Below the pieces are notes generated by a model, which was given only the letters and a program-made list of their open reading frames with translations, made no database searches and was not told the DNA's origin. Positions 23,689-36,580 of a DNA stretch of 64,000 nt are shown in pieces. The stretch lies in contig JAQSEB010000002.1 of NCBI GenBank assembly GCA_030063045.1, positions 62,001 through 126,000 on the forward strand, given 5' to 3'. Each line of letters starts with the position of its first letter. Within the stretch, counting starts at the first letter, position 1. The DNA is from Pratylenchus scribneri (Eukaryota; Nematoda; Chromadorea; Rhabditida; Pratylenchidae). The translations under genes and the position numbers were made by a program.

Positions 23689-25436
23689 AAATGTTTATCC
23701 AAAGTCCAAACAACCAAATGTTCACCATAATAAAATATATCTATGAATGCAAATATTATTTTTAAATAAATTCCATTTGTTTTACTTGCTAATATGTTTA
23801 CATATAGTCCAAAGTACATATATACATATACATACTCATTACTCATCTGGAAGGGAAAACATTTATATTGCATTTCCATAGCTTGCCATTACATTATTTG
23901 GAAGCGGAATTAAGGCATTAAATGAAAGAGCTATTAATTTACTCGGAAACGCATTAATTTTGGTCGAGTTTTTTTTGTTATAAAAAAGCAATTTTGATAA
24001 TTTAAAACTTTTTTATTATGTTATTTTTTCAGTTAAGCATCTGCGCGCATCAATGGGTTTTTTTATTGGAATTTAAGAGTCAGAGTTTTGGCCGACGAAG
24101 CTCTGATAAATCTATTCAAAAAGTTACGAAAACCACCTCAAAGCAAATAAATTTAAAACAATAATTCCAATGATTCATTTAACCCTGAATCTTTTCCACA
24201 ATTCAACATAAAATTGGGAAAGAAAACTGGTCTACCAATTTACCGGTTCATTTACTTTTCTTGGCGCATATTTAGTTATTTTCCTCTTTCTCCTGTGTTG
24301 CACATGCACATGGAGCAAATTGCAATAAATTGATGAGGAAAGAACGGGGATATATATATGGAAGAAGAAAAAAAATGGGATGGAAGAGGGATTACAGGTT
24401 GCAAAGGCGGATTAAGAAGATAAAGGATCCGCTTCTTCAAAAATCCTCTTTATAAGAGTTACTTAATAATGCTCCTTCATTCTGTGCTTGACAGCATCAT
24501 CTAAATATATTTTTTGCTTCTATCCGTATTCATAACAAGATATAGAATTTACAATTAACTAAACAAAAACAATAAAAAAATTGAGAGCTCATCTAATGCA
24601 TGTATTAATAATAATTTATAATTGTAATCAATACCTTTTTTAATAAATCTACATATTTTTAAATATCTCATCAGTAATTCTACACCAAAATTGATTAATA
24701 AGACTTTTGCTAAAAAATACATATTCTCTTTTATATTCCATTGTATTCTAATTCTATTATTAATATTAATAAAGAACATCACAATAATGGATAAGCAATC
24801 CAATTAATTTTAATAAGAAAGCAAAATAGACTGGTTATTTACTTTAAATATCCAGATTCCAGATTTGAATTAATTAGCGACCTATCTAGTAATGCGCAAT
24901 TTTCGCTGATAGGATTACTTCCTATATTCATATCCAGTATTTAACTGACAAATGACAGCAGCAGATGTTCAATCTTTTTATTCCAAATTTTTATAAGAAA
25001 AAATTGTTAGACCAGTTTCTCCTAGCATATTGGATTACGTAAGCTTTATCTGCACATTCCAAAAAAGAGAAATAAATCGTCTTCATCACTCAACTAAAAA
25101 TTGGGGCCATACCTTATATAATTCCAATCTAGTTAAGATAAAATAGAATTCGTTAACACATAAGAATAAGAAAATTTTCAATCATATAAATAATAAATAT
25201 TAGATGAGTTGAATTTTCAAAGTAAATTCAGCAAGATGAATTTTAATATATAAATTCAATATAATATAATATTTTATTTAGTAATTCAATAATATTTATT
25301 TTTGGCTATAATTACAGAAAAAAACCTGCAAGCTAAATCTAGCATAAGCATCATTTAATATTTAAACAATTCTATAAAAATCAAAAATATTTCTAAATTA
25401 TGAAAATTAAAAATTATTCAACAAGAAAATTTTTAG
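23689..25436. other. Intergenic region
   Basis: About 1.7 kb of AT-rich sequence between the calponin and channel genes. Poly(A)-like AATAAA motifs occur at about 23729-23765. No gene, RNA or organised repeat was recognised. The TTTTTAG immediately before 25437 looks like a splice acceptor. Confidence 0.5.
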
Positions 25437-28318
25437 ATGAAAAATCTAATAAAATTTTTCGGATTTGTTTTTATTGTTTGCCTTTGTGCTAGCTACTGTA
25501 CAACACAACAACAATTTTTCCATTTAGTGGGACCCAATGCAATTTTTGGATTCAATAATATCAATGGAGGAAATGTGGCAGAATGTAAACGCTTTCTCGA
25601 GAATATAACAGGTCCCCTAAATTTACTTGTATATGTATCAAATCAAAAGTGCAAATAAATTTGAAGCTAGACTTAATTTTAATTTTATGATGGCAATAAT
25701 ATAATAGAATTATTATGGTTATTGATAATAAATGAGTGTTGAATTAATATTAATTTTAAATTTAAGACATTGAAACATTGAATCATCATGAATTTGCTTC
25801 TTTTGAGAATTGTGTCTACTATTTTCTTGCTAATCGAGCCCAACAACAAACAGCCTCTTCTGGAATACATTTCGGTCCTTCATTGCATCCAATTTCTTCA
25901 TTGCCACCCAATTTCAATGAGGTTAAAAGAAAATATTTTAGAAATTTAAATTTAATAATTTTTTAATTTAGCTCAAATTGCTCGTCAATAAAATAACTAT
26001 ACAACATTTCCAAATTGTATGTAAGAAATTAAAATTTTAATAGAAAAGAATAATACTTTAATAAATACAAACACTTTAATTAATCTAATATAATCAATTA
26101 AATAAAAAATAATTTATGAGAAAATAAATATAAATCTAGCAAAAATCACAATTTTCCAACAAAATTTCCTTACAAAAATAGGCATTTTAAGACCATTTGA
26201 CCATAAGAAAGTGCAAGAGCTAAGGATAAGATTTATTGATAGCTTTAGATTTAGATTAGGGCTAGAATTTAGCCAGAATAGGAATCTTAAAAGAATTTGA
26301 ATAGATCAAATTATATGATCTTAAAAAACGATTTTTTGGCACGAAAATTTGTTAGTAAAATGTGATTTTGTGGAAGTCATCCATAATAATTAATTAAACA
26401 AATTTTTAGAATGAATTTTTGCGAGATCTGAATATTGTCGGCTATTTGGAATTACATTGGCTCGACCAAAGGCTTATCTGGGACCAAGAACAATTCAAAG
26501 TCCAACAGATTCGTATAGCATCCGCATCACACATTTGGGTTCCCTATTTAACTGGACAAGTTTGTAGAATTTAAGTACATTTATAATAAATAATAATAGA
26601 ATCATATTTAATTTAAAATTCTTTGTTATTCATTAACATTTTTTTCTACTATGAGAACATTTTAAAACTTTTCAAGGGTTTTGAGACGGCGCTTCGCAAT
26701 GAATTTGAACAAATGGAGGTTCGAAAGATAGAGGCCCGTAACAATGGAAATGTCACTGCAATTTTGGGATTCAAATTCTCTACGTTCTGTGATGATACAG
26801 ATTTCAAGCATTTTCCAGATGATGTTTACAGGTGAAAAATAAATATTTGATAAAATTGAAAATTTAAACTTTGAAGGTGTTGCTTTTATCTTGAGCCATT
26901 GAACCAGAGGGTATTCAATTTAATTATCTAAAATTCCAAAATTTTTTTATTAAAAATTATTTAAAAGAAATTTTAAAAATTTAAAATCCATTTATTATTA
27001 TTAGTCGTTGGTACGATTAATCAACGATGGGCAACCAGTTTTCACGGATCCAAAATATTTCCATGATTATGGTTGGTCTCTTTCTGGTAAGTAAAATTTT
27101 TCCGTGATTATGGAATATGGATGGTTTCTTAGGTACTATTCCCACAATATTTACTGATTCGGCGAACATCACTCAAGTTTAAAAATTTTCAATATTTTAA
27201 AATATCAATTTACATTTCAGATGAATTTTTGTCTTAATTTGCAAAGATCATCTTCTACATTGAAAACAGAATTGGAAATTCCGGTAAAAATTTAATTAAA
27301 TAAGACCCAAACACTATAATAAATATTTTTTATAAATTTTATAATATGTATGTATATTGTAAAATAATGAAGGATGTATTTTACAATATAAATTGAGAAT
27401 TCTGGAAACAGGAATGAAAGAAATAATAATAGTACTGAAATCATATTTATTTTAAAAATTAAAATCGTCTTTTAATATCAAGTTAGTTAAAATAAAAAAA
27501 AACTCTTAACCAAATTAAAAATTTAAAATAATTATATTAGGCTTGGTCATGTGCTTTTCTGCTTTTATTTGCACCAATATTCGGGCTAATTGTCAATGTC
27601 AGAACACAATTATTTGCGAAATTATTCCTTCTTCTTCTTCAATTTCTCACTCTCATGCTCTTCACACAAAGAATTGCACCACAAATGGGTTCCTCTTATA
27701 TAAATTATATTAAATTTACTTTTTATTATTATTCTAGGTTCTGCTACAAATTCACCGACCTTCAGTAATAAATAATAATAATAAATATTGTAATTTTTTA
27801 ACTATATGTATATTGTTATCTAGTGAAACTTCACAAGCTTGGGATGATATTGAATTTGGTGTCAATGTCTTTTTCATTTATCATACTGGCACTAACGAAA
27901 TTGCGAATTTACAATAAACCGCCATGGGATACACTAATAAGGTTAAATTTTAATCTATACGTAAATGATATGAATGTTTTTATTTAGCGCGAGTATGTTG
28001 ATCAACAAATTTGTTTATATTTTCGATTCGGCAACTGACTATCAAGATTTGGAAACAATGGAATTAAAAAAGGAATCGGGAAATGTAGAAGTTGCAGAGC
28101 AAAAGGCATCAGCCAATAATCGGTAGATAACATTTTTGTGAATAAAAAACAAAAGCAAATATTTAAAAAATAATGAAAAAGCAAATACTATATTATATTA
28201 ATTTTTATTATTTTGCAGTTTTCGCTCTGATTGGATCAGCTGCTTTTTAGCGTTCCATGCTATCGGCACTTTTATCATTTCATTGATTTTCCTTTTCGGA
28301 TATTTGACTATCAATTAA
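25437..28318 (+). CDS. Cys-loop ligand-gated ion channel subunit (LGC-like, divergent)
   Basis: Pentameric channel subunits of this type sit in neuronal or muscle membranes. Signal peptide: MKNLIKFFGFVFIVCLCASY. Ligand-domain exons give ITIQHFQI (about 25973-26017), then GYLELHWLDQRLIWDQEQF and HIWVPYLTGQ (about 26410-26560), the conserved WxDxRLxWD and IWxP signatures. The Cys-loop reads CDDTDFKHFPDDVYRCC, one residue longer than the usual 13-residue spacing if the first of the two Cys is used. TM1 starts WSCAFLLLFAPIFGLIV (27542 on), then TM2 LFAKLFLLLLQFLTLML, TM3 in MILNLVSMSFSFIILAL, and TM4 AFHAIGTFIISLIFLFGYL. Neither a PAR motif nor a typical cation-channel TM2 is visible, so ion selectivity and ligand are open. 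It is similar in style to C. elegans lgc genes of unknown ligand. The start follows a TTTTTAG acceptor. Confidence 0.85.
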
Positions 28319-28708
28319 GAAAAAGAACAATTCGTGCAATTTAATTAGCAATTGACATTTTTTATATAATATTGTGATAAATGATAAAGTAAACTGATGT
28401 GAATCAAGTGAAAAATATAGGAATTTAATTTTAAAATTATATTTATATTTTCTTATTAACCTAAAATGTTTCTCCATGGGATGAATTAGAGGAGCTACCA
28501 TAAAATATGATCATATTAAAAAATTTTTAAATTTAAAATAGGCCAATGTATAAAAAAGAAATTAGCAATAGGGATAGAATGATGCCAAATGGAGAGGATG
28601 AGAAAAAAAGTATGAAGGGTTCGTCACCACGATTATTCGTCACGATTCGTTATTAATTTTTTTTTGTTAAAATTATTTTAAATCATTTTGAAGAAAATAT
28701 GAATATAA
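28319..28708. other. Spacer downstream of the channel gene
   Basis: 3' flank of the channel gene; AT-rich with nothing else recognised. Confidence 0.45.
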
Positions 28709-30085
28709 ATCGGCGCGTTTCGATAAGCTAAGCATGAATATACCATAATTTGTGAAAAAAACAAAAATAAATAATTATAACCAATTTTAGCGCTACATAG
28801 AAAAAAACTAAGAAAAAATCAGATTAAGAATTTAGAAAAAATTAAGAAAAAAACTAAGAAAAAAGAGTACTGTAAAGAAAGAAGAAGAGGAGAAAAAGGA
28901 GCAGACAGGTAAGTATTGTTGTTAGTGGGATACTGTAGTGGAAAAAATGGGCGAATAGGTTCGGAATTTAGGGGCTATGGTTAGGATAGGGGGCCTGGGG
29001 GATTACTGTAGAGAAAAGAAAAAAGAAGACTAAGAAAATTAGATTAGAAAAACTAGAAAAAAATAGAGAAAAAGAGAGCCATTAGATATTGGCTAGAAAA
29101 AAAATTAAAAATTTCAGATAAGCCAATAGGTATCGACTTAGCCAATGGATATCGGCTTACCGGATAGGTATGGGCTAAGCGCTAGGGTATGGACAGGGAG
29201 GGAAAATACATGAATTTGGGAAATTTGAAACGAAGAATTAGATAAACGGTTAAATTAAGGAGATGGAAAGTGTTAAGATGTAAAAAATCAAGCTGAAAAA
29301 ATGACAAAAAATAGGCCTCGATAGGCAAAGGTTAAAAAAATTAAGAAAAAATTCGACTAGAAAATTGAAAAAATAGATTAGAAAAAAGTAAAAAATCGAG
29401 ATTAGAAAGAGACTAAGAAGGAAAAACTAAGCGAATAGATAGATGCTAAAAAAGAAGAAGAAGAGGAGGAAGAAAGAATAAGAAAATAATTAGATAGATT
29501 ACTGTAAAAAATAAGAGGCGAATAGGTATGAGTATTAAGGGTCCTAGGGCCGAAAATAAGACCTTGGGTATTGGCTTGAGACTGGGTATCAGCTAGGAGC
29601 TAAGGTAAGCGATGAAAACAAGAGTGAATGAGAGAATCAGAAAGGATAAATAAAGAGAATAAAAAATAATGAATAAAGTATGGAAATAAATGAATTAAAC
29701 AAAAAAGAAGACAAGATAGGATGAAAGGGGAGGAGTATATGGATAAGAAAGGATGAGAAGAGAATTAATGGTAGAAGAAGAGAGAAATGATTACGTGAAA
29801 AAAACGAATTGAATATGAAGAAAGAAGAATCATAAAAATACTAGTAAAGAAGAATTCTTAAAAGATCAATTGAATAATATGCAAAATGAAGAATTATCTT
29901 AAATTCACAAATTAAAATGGATGGGAATAGAAAATATTTTAAAAGATCCTTCATAGCTCTCTGATGAATAAAAAAGAAAGAATTAAGAAATAGATTAGAA
30001 AAGGACTAAAAAACTAAGAAAAAACTAAAAAGATAAATTCAAACTAAGATACCATTGAATAGATAGCTAACAGCAGAAGAGAAGA
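28709..30085 (+). repeat. Purine-rich region with degenerate satellite-like motifs
   Basis: The first about 85 bases (ATCGGCGCGTTTCGATAAGC onward) resemble the loop of foldback element 3 (from about 19161). The rest is almost pure A and G on the plus strand. It contains scattered degraded versions of satellite phrases, such as AGGCGAATAGG, GATACTGTAG, GACAGGTAAGTATTG and GGGGCTATGG. It looks like decayed or ancestral satellite monomers. There is no coding signal. Confidence 0.6.
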
Positions 30086-33000
30086 GTTAGAATTGACTAA
30101 GAAAAAACTAAGAAATTTAGAAAAAATAGAGGCGAATAGGCAGGTAAGTGTGATTAGAAAAGAGAGAGGGGATACTGTATTATTAGAAGAGAAAAATTAG
30201 TAGGGGCTTAGGTATAGGGTTTCTAGGGCCCTTGGGGAATCCAATAAAAAATAGAAAAACTAAGAATTTTAGAAAAACTAAGAAAAAATTGAAGCCAATA
30301 GATATTGGCTGATTGAGAGAAAAAAATGATTAGAAAAATTTCAGACAGCGCCAGGATGTCCGCCTATCGCCAGGGTATCCGCATAGAGCTTGGGTATGGG
30401 CTAGGGTTAGGGGTAGGGGTTAGGGTTAGGTAGGTAGGGTAGGGGGGAAAATTTCAAAAAACTAGAAAATTCCTAAAAAATTCGAAAAATCATAGAAAAA
30501 ACTGAGAAAAATCCCGAAAATCGGGGAAAAATCAATGAAAAAAAGGCCTCGCTGGAAGCGATTTTCAAAATGAAAAAAGAAAAATTCACAAAAAAATTCG
30601 CCTCGGCCAGCCTAAAGGCGTGGCCGAGTTTTGAAATATTCTTTTTGGGAAAAAACGGCCCAGAAAAATTGGAAAAAAATATGCCTGGAAGGCAGTGGCT
30701 GAAAAAAAAGAAAATAATTGAAAAAAAGAGAAAAAAGAGGAAGAAAAAAAAATAAGAAAAAAAAGTTAGAATTGACTAAGAAAAAACTAAGAAATTTAGA
30801 AAAAATAGAGGCGAATAGGCAGGTAAGTGTGATTAGAAAAGAGAGAGGGGATACTGTATTATTAGAAGAGAAAAATTAGTAGGGGCTTAGGTATAGGGTT
30901 TCTAGGGCCCTTGGGGAAGAGATTAAAAAAATAAGAAATTTTGAAAAACTAATAAGAAAAACAATAGAAGCCATTATGTATCGGCTGATGAGAGAAAAAG
31001 AGAAAAAAAAATTTCAGACAGCGCCAGGATGTCCGCCTCAAGCCAGGGTATCCGCATAGAGCTTGGGTATGGGCTAGGGTTAGGGGTAGGGGTTAGGGTT
31101 AGGTAGGTAGGGTAGGGGGGAAAATTTCAAAAAACTAGAAAATTCCTAAAAAATTCGAAAAATCATAGAAAAAACTGAGAAAAATCCCGAAAATCGGGGA
31201 AAAATCAATGAAAAAAAGGCCTCGCTGGAAGCGATTTTCAAAATGAAAAAAGAAAAATTCACAAAAAAATTCGCCTCGGCCAGCCTAAAGGCGTGGCCGA
31301 GTTTTGAAATATTCTTTTTGGGAAAAAACGGCCCAGAAAAATTGGAAAAAAATATGCCTGGAAGGCAGTGGCTGAAAAAAAAGAAAATAATTGAAAAAAA
31401 GAGAAAAAAGAGGAAGAAAAAAAAATAAGAAAAAAAAGTTAGAATTGACTAAGAAAAAACTAAGAAATTTAGAAAAAATAGAGGCGAATAGGCAGGTAAG
31501 TGTGATTAGAAAAGAGAGAGGGGATACTGTATTATTAGAAGAGAAAAATTAGTAGGGGCTTAGGTATAGGGTTTCTAGGGCCCTTGGGGAAGAGATTAAA
31601 AAAATAAGAAATTTTGAAAAACTAATAAGAAAAACAATAGAAGCCATTATGTATCGGCTGATGAGAGAAAAAGAGAAAAAAAAATTTCAGACAGCGCCAG
31701 GATGTCCGCCTCAAGCCAGGGTATCCGCATAGAGCTTGGGTATGGGCTAGGGTTAGGGGTAGGGGTTAGGGTTAGGTAGGTAGGGTAGGGGGGAAAATTT
31801 CAAAAAACTAGAAAATTCCTAAAAAATTCGAAAAATCATAGAAAAAACTGAGAAAAATCCCGAAAATCGGGGAAAAATCAATGAAAAAAAGGCCTCGCTG
31901 GAAGCGATTTTCAAAATGAAAAAAGAAAAATTCACAAAAAAATTCGCCTCGGCCAGCCTAAAGGCGTGGCCGAGTTTTGAAATATTCTTTTTGGGAAAAA
32001 ACGGCCCAGAAAAATTGGAAAAAAATATGCCTGGAAGGCAGTGGCTGAAAAAAAAGAAAATAATTGAAAAAAAGAGAAAAAAGAGGAAGAAAAAAAAATA
32101 AGAAAAAAAAGTTAGAATTGACTAAGAAAAAACTAAGAAATTTAGAAAAAATAGAGGCGAATAGGCAGGTAAGTGTGATTAGAAAAGAGAGAGGGGATAC
32201 TGTATTATTAGAAGAGAAAAATTAGTAGGGGCTTAGGTATAGGGTTTCTAGGGCCCTTGGGGAAGAGATTAAAAAAATAAGAAATTTTGAAAAACTAATA
32301 AGAAAAACAATAGAAGCCATTATGTATCGGCTGATGAGAGAAAAAGAGAAAAAAAAATTTCAGACAGCGCCAGGATGTCCGCCTCAAGCCAGGGTATCCG
32401 CATAGAGCTTGGGTATGGGCTAGGGTTAGGGGTAGGGGTTAGGGTTAGGTAGGTAGGGTAGGGGGGAAAATTTCAAAAAACTAGAAAATTCCTAAAAAAT
32501 TCGAAAAATCATAGAAAAAACTGAGAAAAATCCCGAAAATCGGGGAAAAATCAATGAAAAAAAGGCCTCGCTGGAAGCGATTTTCAAAATGAAAAAAGAA
32601 AAATTCACAAAAAAATTCGCCTCGGCCAGCCTAAAGGCGTGGCCGAGTTTTGAAATATTCTTTTTGGGAAAAAACGGCCCAGAAAAATTGGAAAAAAATA
32701 TGCCTGGAAGGCAGTGGCTGAAAAAAAAGAAAATAATTGAAAAAAAGAGAAAAAAGAGGAAGAAAAAAAAATAAGAAAAAAAAGTTAGAATTGACTAAGA
32801 AAAAACTAAGAAATTTAGAAAAAATAGAGGCGAATAGGCAGGTAAGTGTGATTAGAAAAGAGAGAGGGGATACTGTATTATTAGAAGAGAAAAATTAGTA
32901 GGGGCTTAGGTATAGGGTTTCTAGGGCCCTTGGGGAAGAGATTAAAAAAATAAGAAATTTTGAAAAACTAATAAGAAAAACAATAGAAGCCATTATGTAT

Positions 33001-34188
33001 CGGCTGATGAGAGAAAAAGAGAAAAAAAAATTTCAGACAGCGCCAGGATGTCCGCCTCAAGCCAGGGTATCCGCATAGAGCTTGGGTATGGGCTAGGGTT
33101 AGGGGTAGGGGTTAGGGTTAGGTAGGTAGGGTAGGGGGGAAAATTTCAAAAAACTAGAAAATTCCTAAAAAATTCGAAAAATCATAGAAAAAACTGAGAA
33201 AAATCCCGAAAATCGGGGAAAAATCAATGAAAAAAAGGCCTCGCTGGAAGCGATTTTCAAAATGAAAAAAGAAAAATTCACAAAAAAATTCGCCTCGGCC
33301 AGCCTAAAGGCGTGGCCGAGTTTTGAAATATTCTTTTTGGGAAAAAACGGCCCAGAAAAATTGGAAAAAAATATGCCTGGAAGGCAGTGGCTGAAAAAAA
33401 AGAAAATAATTGAAAAAAAGAGAAAAAAGAGGAAGAAAAAAAAATAAGAAAAAAAAGTTAGAATTGACTAAGAAAAAACTAAGAAATTTAGAAAAAATAG
33501 AGGCGAATAGGCAGGTAAGTGTGATTAGAAAAGAGAGAGGGGATACTGTATTATTAGAAGAGAAAAATTAGTAGGGGCTTAGGTATAGGGTTTCTAGGGC
33601 CCTTGGGGAAGAGATTAAAAAAATAAGAAATTTTGAAAAACTAATAAGAAAAACAATAGAAGCCATTATGTATCGGCTGATGAGAGAAAAAGAGAAAAAA
33701 AAATTTCAGACAGCGCCAGGATGTCCGCCTCAAGCCAGGGTATCCGCATAGAGCTTGGGTATGGGCTAGGGTTAGGGGTAGGGGTTAGGGTTAGGTAGGT
33801 AGGGTAGGGGGGAAAATTTCAAAAAACTAGAAAATTCCTAAAAAATTCGAAAAATCATAGAAAAAACTGAGAAAAATCCCGAAAATCGGGGAAAAATCAA
33901 TGAAAAAAAGGCCTCGCTGGAAGCGATTTTCAAAATGAAAAAAGAAAAATTCACAAAAAAATTCGCCTCGGCCAGCCTAAAGGCGTGGCCGAGTTTTGAA
34001 ATATTCTTTTTGGGAAAAAACGGCCCAGAAAAATTGGAAAAAAATATGCCTGGAAGGCAGTGGCTGAAAAAAAAGAAAATAATTGAAAAAAAGAGAAAAA
34101 AGAGGAAGAAAAAAAAATAAGAAAAAAAAGTTAGAATTGACTAAGAAAAAACTAAGAAATTTAGAAAAAATAGAGGCGAATAGGCAGG
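30086..34188 (+). repeat. Tandem satellite with 673-bp unit, six copies plus a partial
   Basis: Each unit begins GTTAGAATTGACTAAG. Unit starts are at 30086, 30765, 31438, 32111, 32784, 33457 and 34130, giving spacings of 679 and then five times exactly 673; the last copy stops after about 59 bases. Units 2-6 appear identical; the first differs in its middle (about 30235-30390). Each unit carries a G-rich block of GGGTTAGGG/GGGTAGGGG motifs, a palindrome-like TGGAAGCGATTTTC area, and a repeated 61-codon open stretch (for example 30570-30755) that is simply Lys-rich and has no family signal. The plus strand is strongly purine-biased. Confidence 0.95.
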
Positions 34189-36580
34189 TTGGAGGTTCTG
34201 GGAAGAATGTCAATAATATGAAGAAGCCATCCTCCTTTTCAGCGCAATTTATTGTTATTGGCACGCGCATATTCATTATGCAAATTTGAGGAAGTTAAAT
34301 ATACATTTTGGGGGCAAAACATATAGGTTGATGGCATTTATTTTACGCTTTTCTAGTCAATGAAGTGAATTTTCCATCTAAATGTTCGACTTTATATGGA
34401 ATTTAAGGTACGAAAAGTCGAGAGGAAAAATTGGATAGTACTCGTCCGGTAATTTCTGATCCTTCAGTACAGTACTAGTACGGATACGAATATGAAGTAA
34501 AAGAGACGAAAGGCACTCTTAAATTCAGACAATTAATGTACTTATTCCAGATGACCAAATATTGTTTCCAAAAATTCACCTCCTAAAAATATTTTCCAGC
34601 TGGAAAAATACTAAAACCGGAAATGTGCGTTAAAAATTCTTACATAAATTTACCAATTCATTTGACTGATGAAATTGAGTGAGGGTCAGAAGAGAATAAA
34701 TAATTGTGGGTGGCTGAAATTCTTGATATAAAAATGTGATCTTTTGACAATCCCATTTCCATTGTTTGCAAGCCACTCCTTTCTATTAATTTGCGATGAG
34801 GTAAATAGCAAAAATTGGAAGGTCGATGGGAAAATGGATTGTCAAAATATTCTTGGCATGGATTGTTGAAAGAAAAATGCTTTTTGGAATATATTTTTAA
34901 TAAAATTAAAAAGGGAATGAAAATTTACGGCTGAAATTGACATGAAATTTACCTTTTTTGTGCATAAATTCTTGCATTTTGTGTTTTGCCTTTCTCATCA
35001 AAAAATGTTGCCTTTTGGGCACAAATTCCAACATTTTTTGTGAACATTTTTCTTTTCATGCCTTCAGGGGAATTTCTAAGCATAAAATTGGATAATTATG
35101 GGTTATACAAAAATAATATAATATGTGAAGAACAAAATTAGACATAAGTGTGCTCGAAAATATGCTTAAAAAATGTTCATGAGAGTAAAGGGCGATCAGC
35201 ACCAAATTTACTAAAAAATTACCATTGGGTACAGTAATCTAAAATGAGAGAAACAACTACCTTGGTTGATTCAATGACCTCCTAATATTTTGCCTAATTA
35301 TTTTCAAAGCCTTAAAAAGAAAACAAACTTTTAATACACCTTAAATGATATTCCCTTACTTATTAGGGCAAAACATCTGTCTATGGTTTTGATGGGCTAA
35401 ATTGTGGGAGGGGAAAGACCACTGAAATCAGAGGCCGCATCCGGGCGGATGTTGACAGAATAAATATAAATTAAGCCGTCAAAACACTTTTATTTCCCGC
35501 CTTTGGTTGCTAATTAAATTGGCGCACATTTGATGGGGAAATGTCGGCTAGTCGAGGAAATCCCCTCCCTTCCCTCGCAATGCTCCAAATTCTAATTTTG
35601 GCATTGGAGATGGCCAAAAATAGAAATGATGGAAAAATTCCGCATGATGATGTGAAAATGAAAACGTATATGATTATTTTTCTCCATGATTTCCCCATGC
35701 AAAACCTATGATTAGGCTTTAGGATTGACATTTTGGCACTTGTTAAGTTCATCGGTGGATTTGACAATTGGTTTTTGGTTTATTGAAGGGACAAATTAAT
35801 TATATTCCGATGGAAAATTTCTCATTTTCTTTATAATAGCTGAATATTAAATGATGATTTCCCTTTTTGCCTATATTTAGTTCAAAAATGGCCAAAAATA
35901 GGATGAATGAAGGGCGAATGGATAAAAGCACATTTCCAAGGAAAAAGAAGATGGTTTTGGGAATTGCGTGCCAATAATTTTATTTTAATTTTAAATGTCA
36001 TTCATTGATGGGGTTGGGGTGGAAATATTCCGCATTTTTCCAATTAATTTTGCCTTCAAATTTGGTAGAAATTTTTTGTAAGAATATTTTCCTTTGTGTG
36101 GGAAAAGTTTATTTATTCTAAAATGATATTTGGAAAACTTTGAATTAAATTGACGAAAATTTTGGAAGCCAGCAGACGCTCAAAATAAACATTTCTTGTA
36201 TTCGATGTGAATTTAATTAATCTTTGAAAGTTCATAAATTAATATCAATTATACATTTAATTCAGAATTTCTGGGTGGATGTTCGTTCTTTATATTTTGT
36301 GCCGATTTTTTAAATTTTACCTCAAAATGACAAAAAACTCAGGCCAAAATTAAAATTAGATGGATTTAGTGGTCTATTGGTCATGATAAAATTTTGGTTC
36401 AGTTTTAGTACCATACTTTAAAGAAATTTGTTTTCTTTCCATTCTTTGCCAGATGAGTATCCCAAATGAATTTTTAGCAAGGTATACTGTATTAAAAATT
36501 TTTACAAAACATTCGAGATTCGACTGATGAGGTCAAATTTTATGGGAAAACTTTGGAAATTGACACGTAATTTTCTGAAT
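34189..36580. other. Intergenic region
   Basis: About 2.4 kb with no confident gene. An open stretch on the minus strand at 35510-35767 lacks family or splice support. The right end (GGTATACTGTATT at about 36480) leads into the 18-bp minisatellite. Confidence 0.45.

Noticed and set aside
30570..30755. Conserved 61-codon open frame in each satellite unit
   Set aside because: Its conservation simply reflects identical DNA copies. It is Lys-rich from poly-purine sequence, with no domain and no translation context.
30400..34188. Interstitial telomere
   Set aside because: The G-rich blocks are short, irregular and part of a 673-bp unit, and they are not the TTAGGC repeat typical of nematodes.
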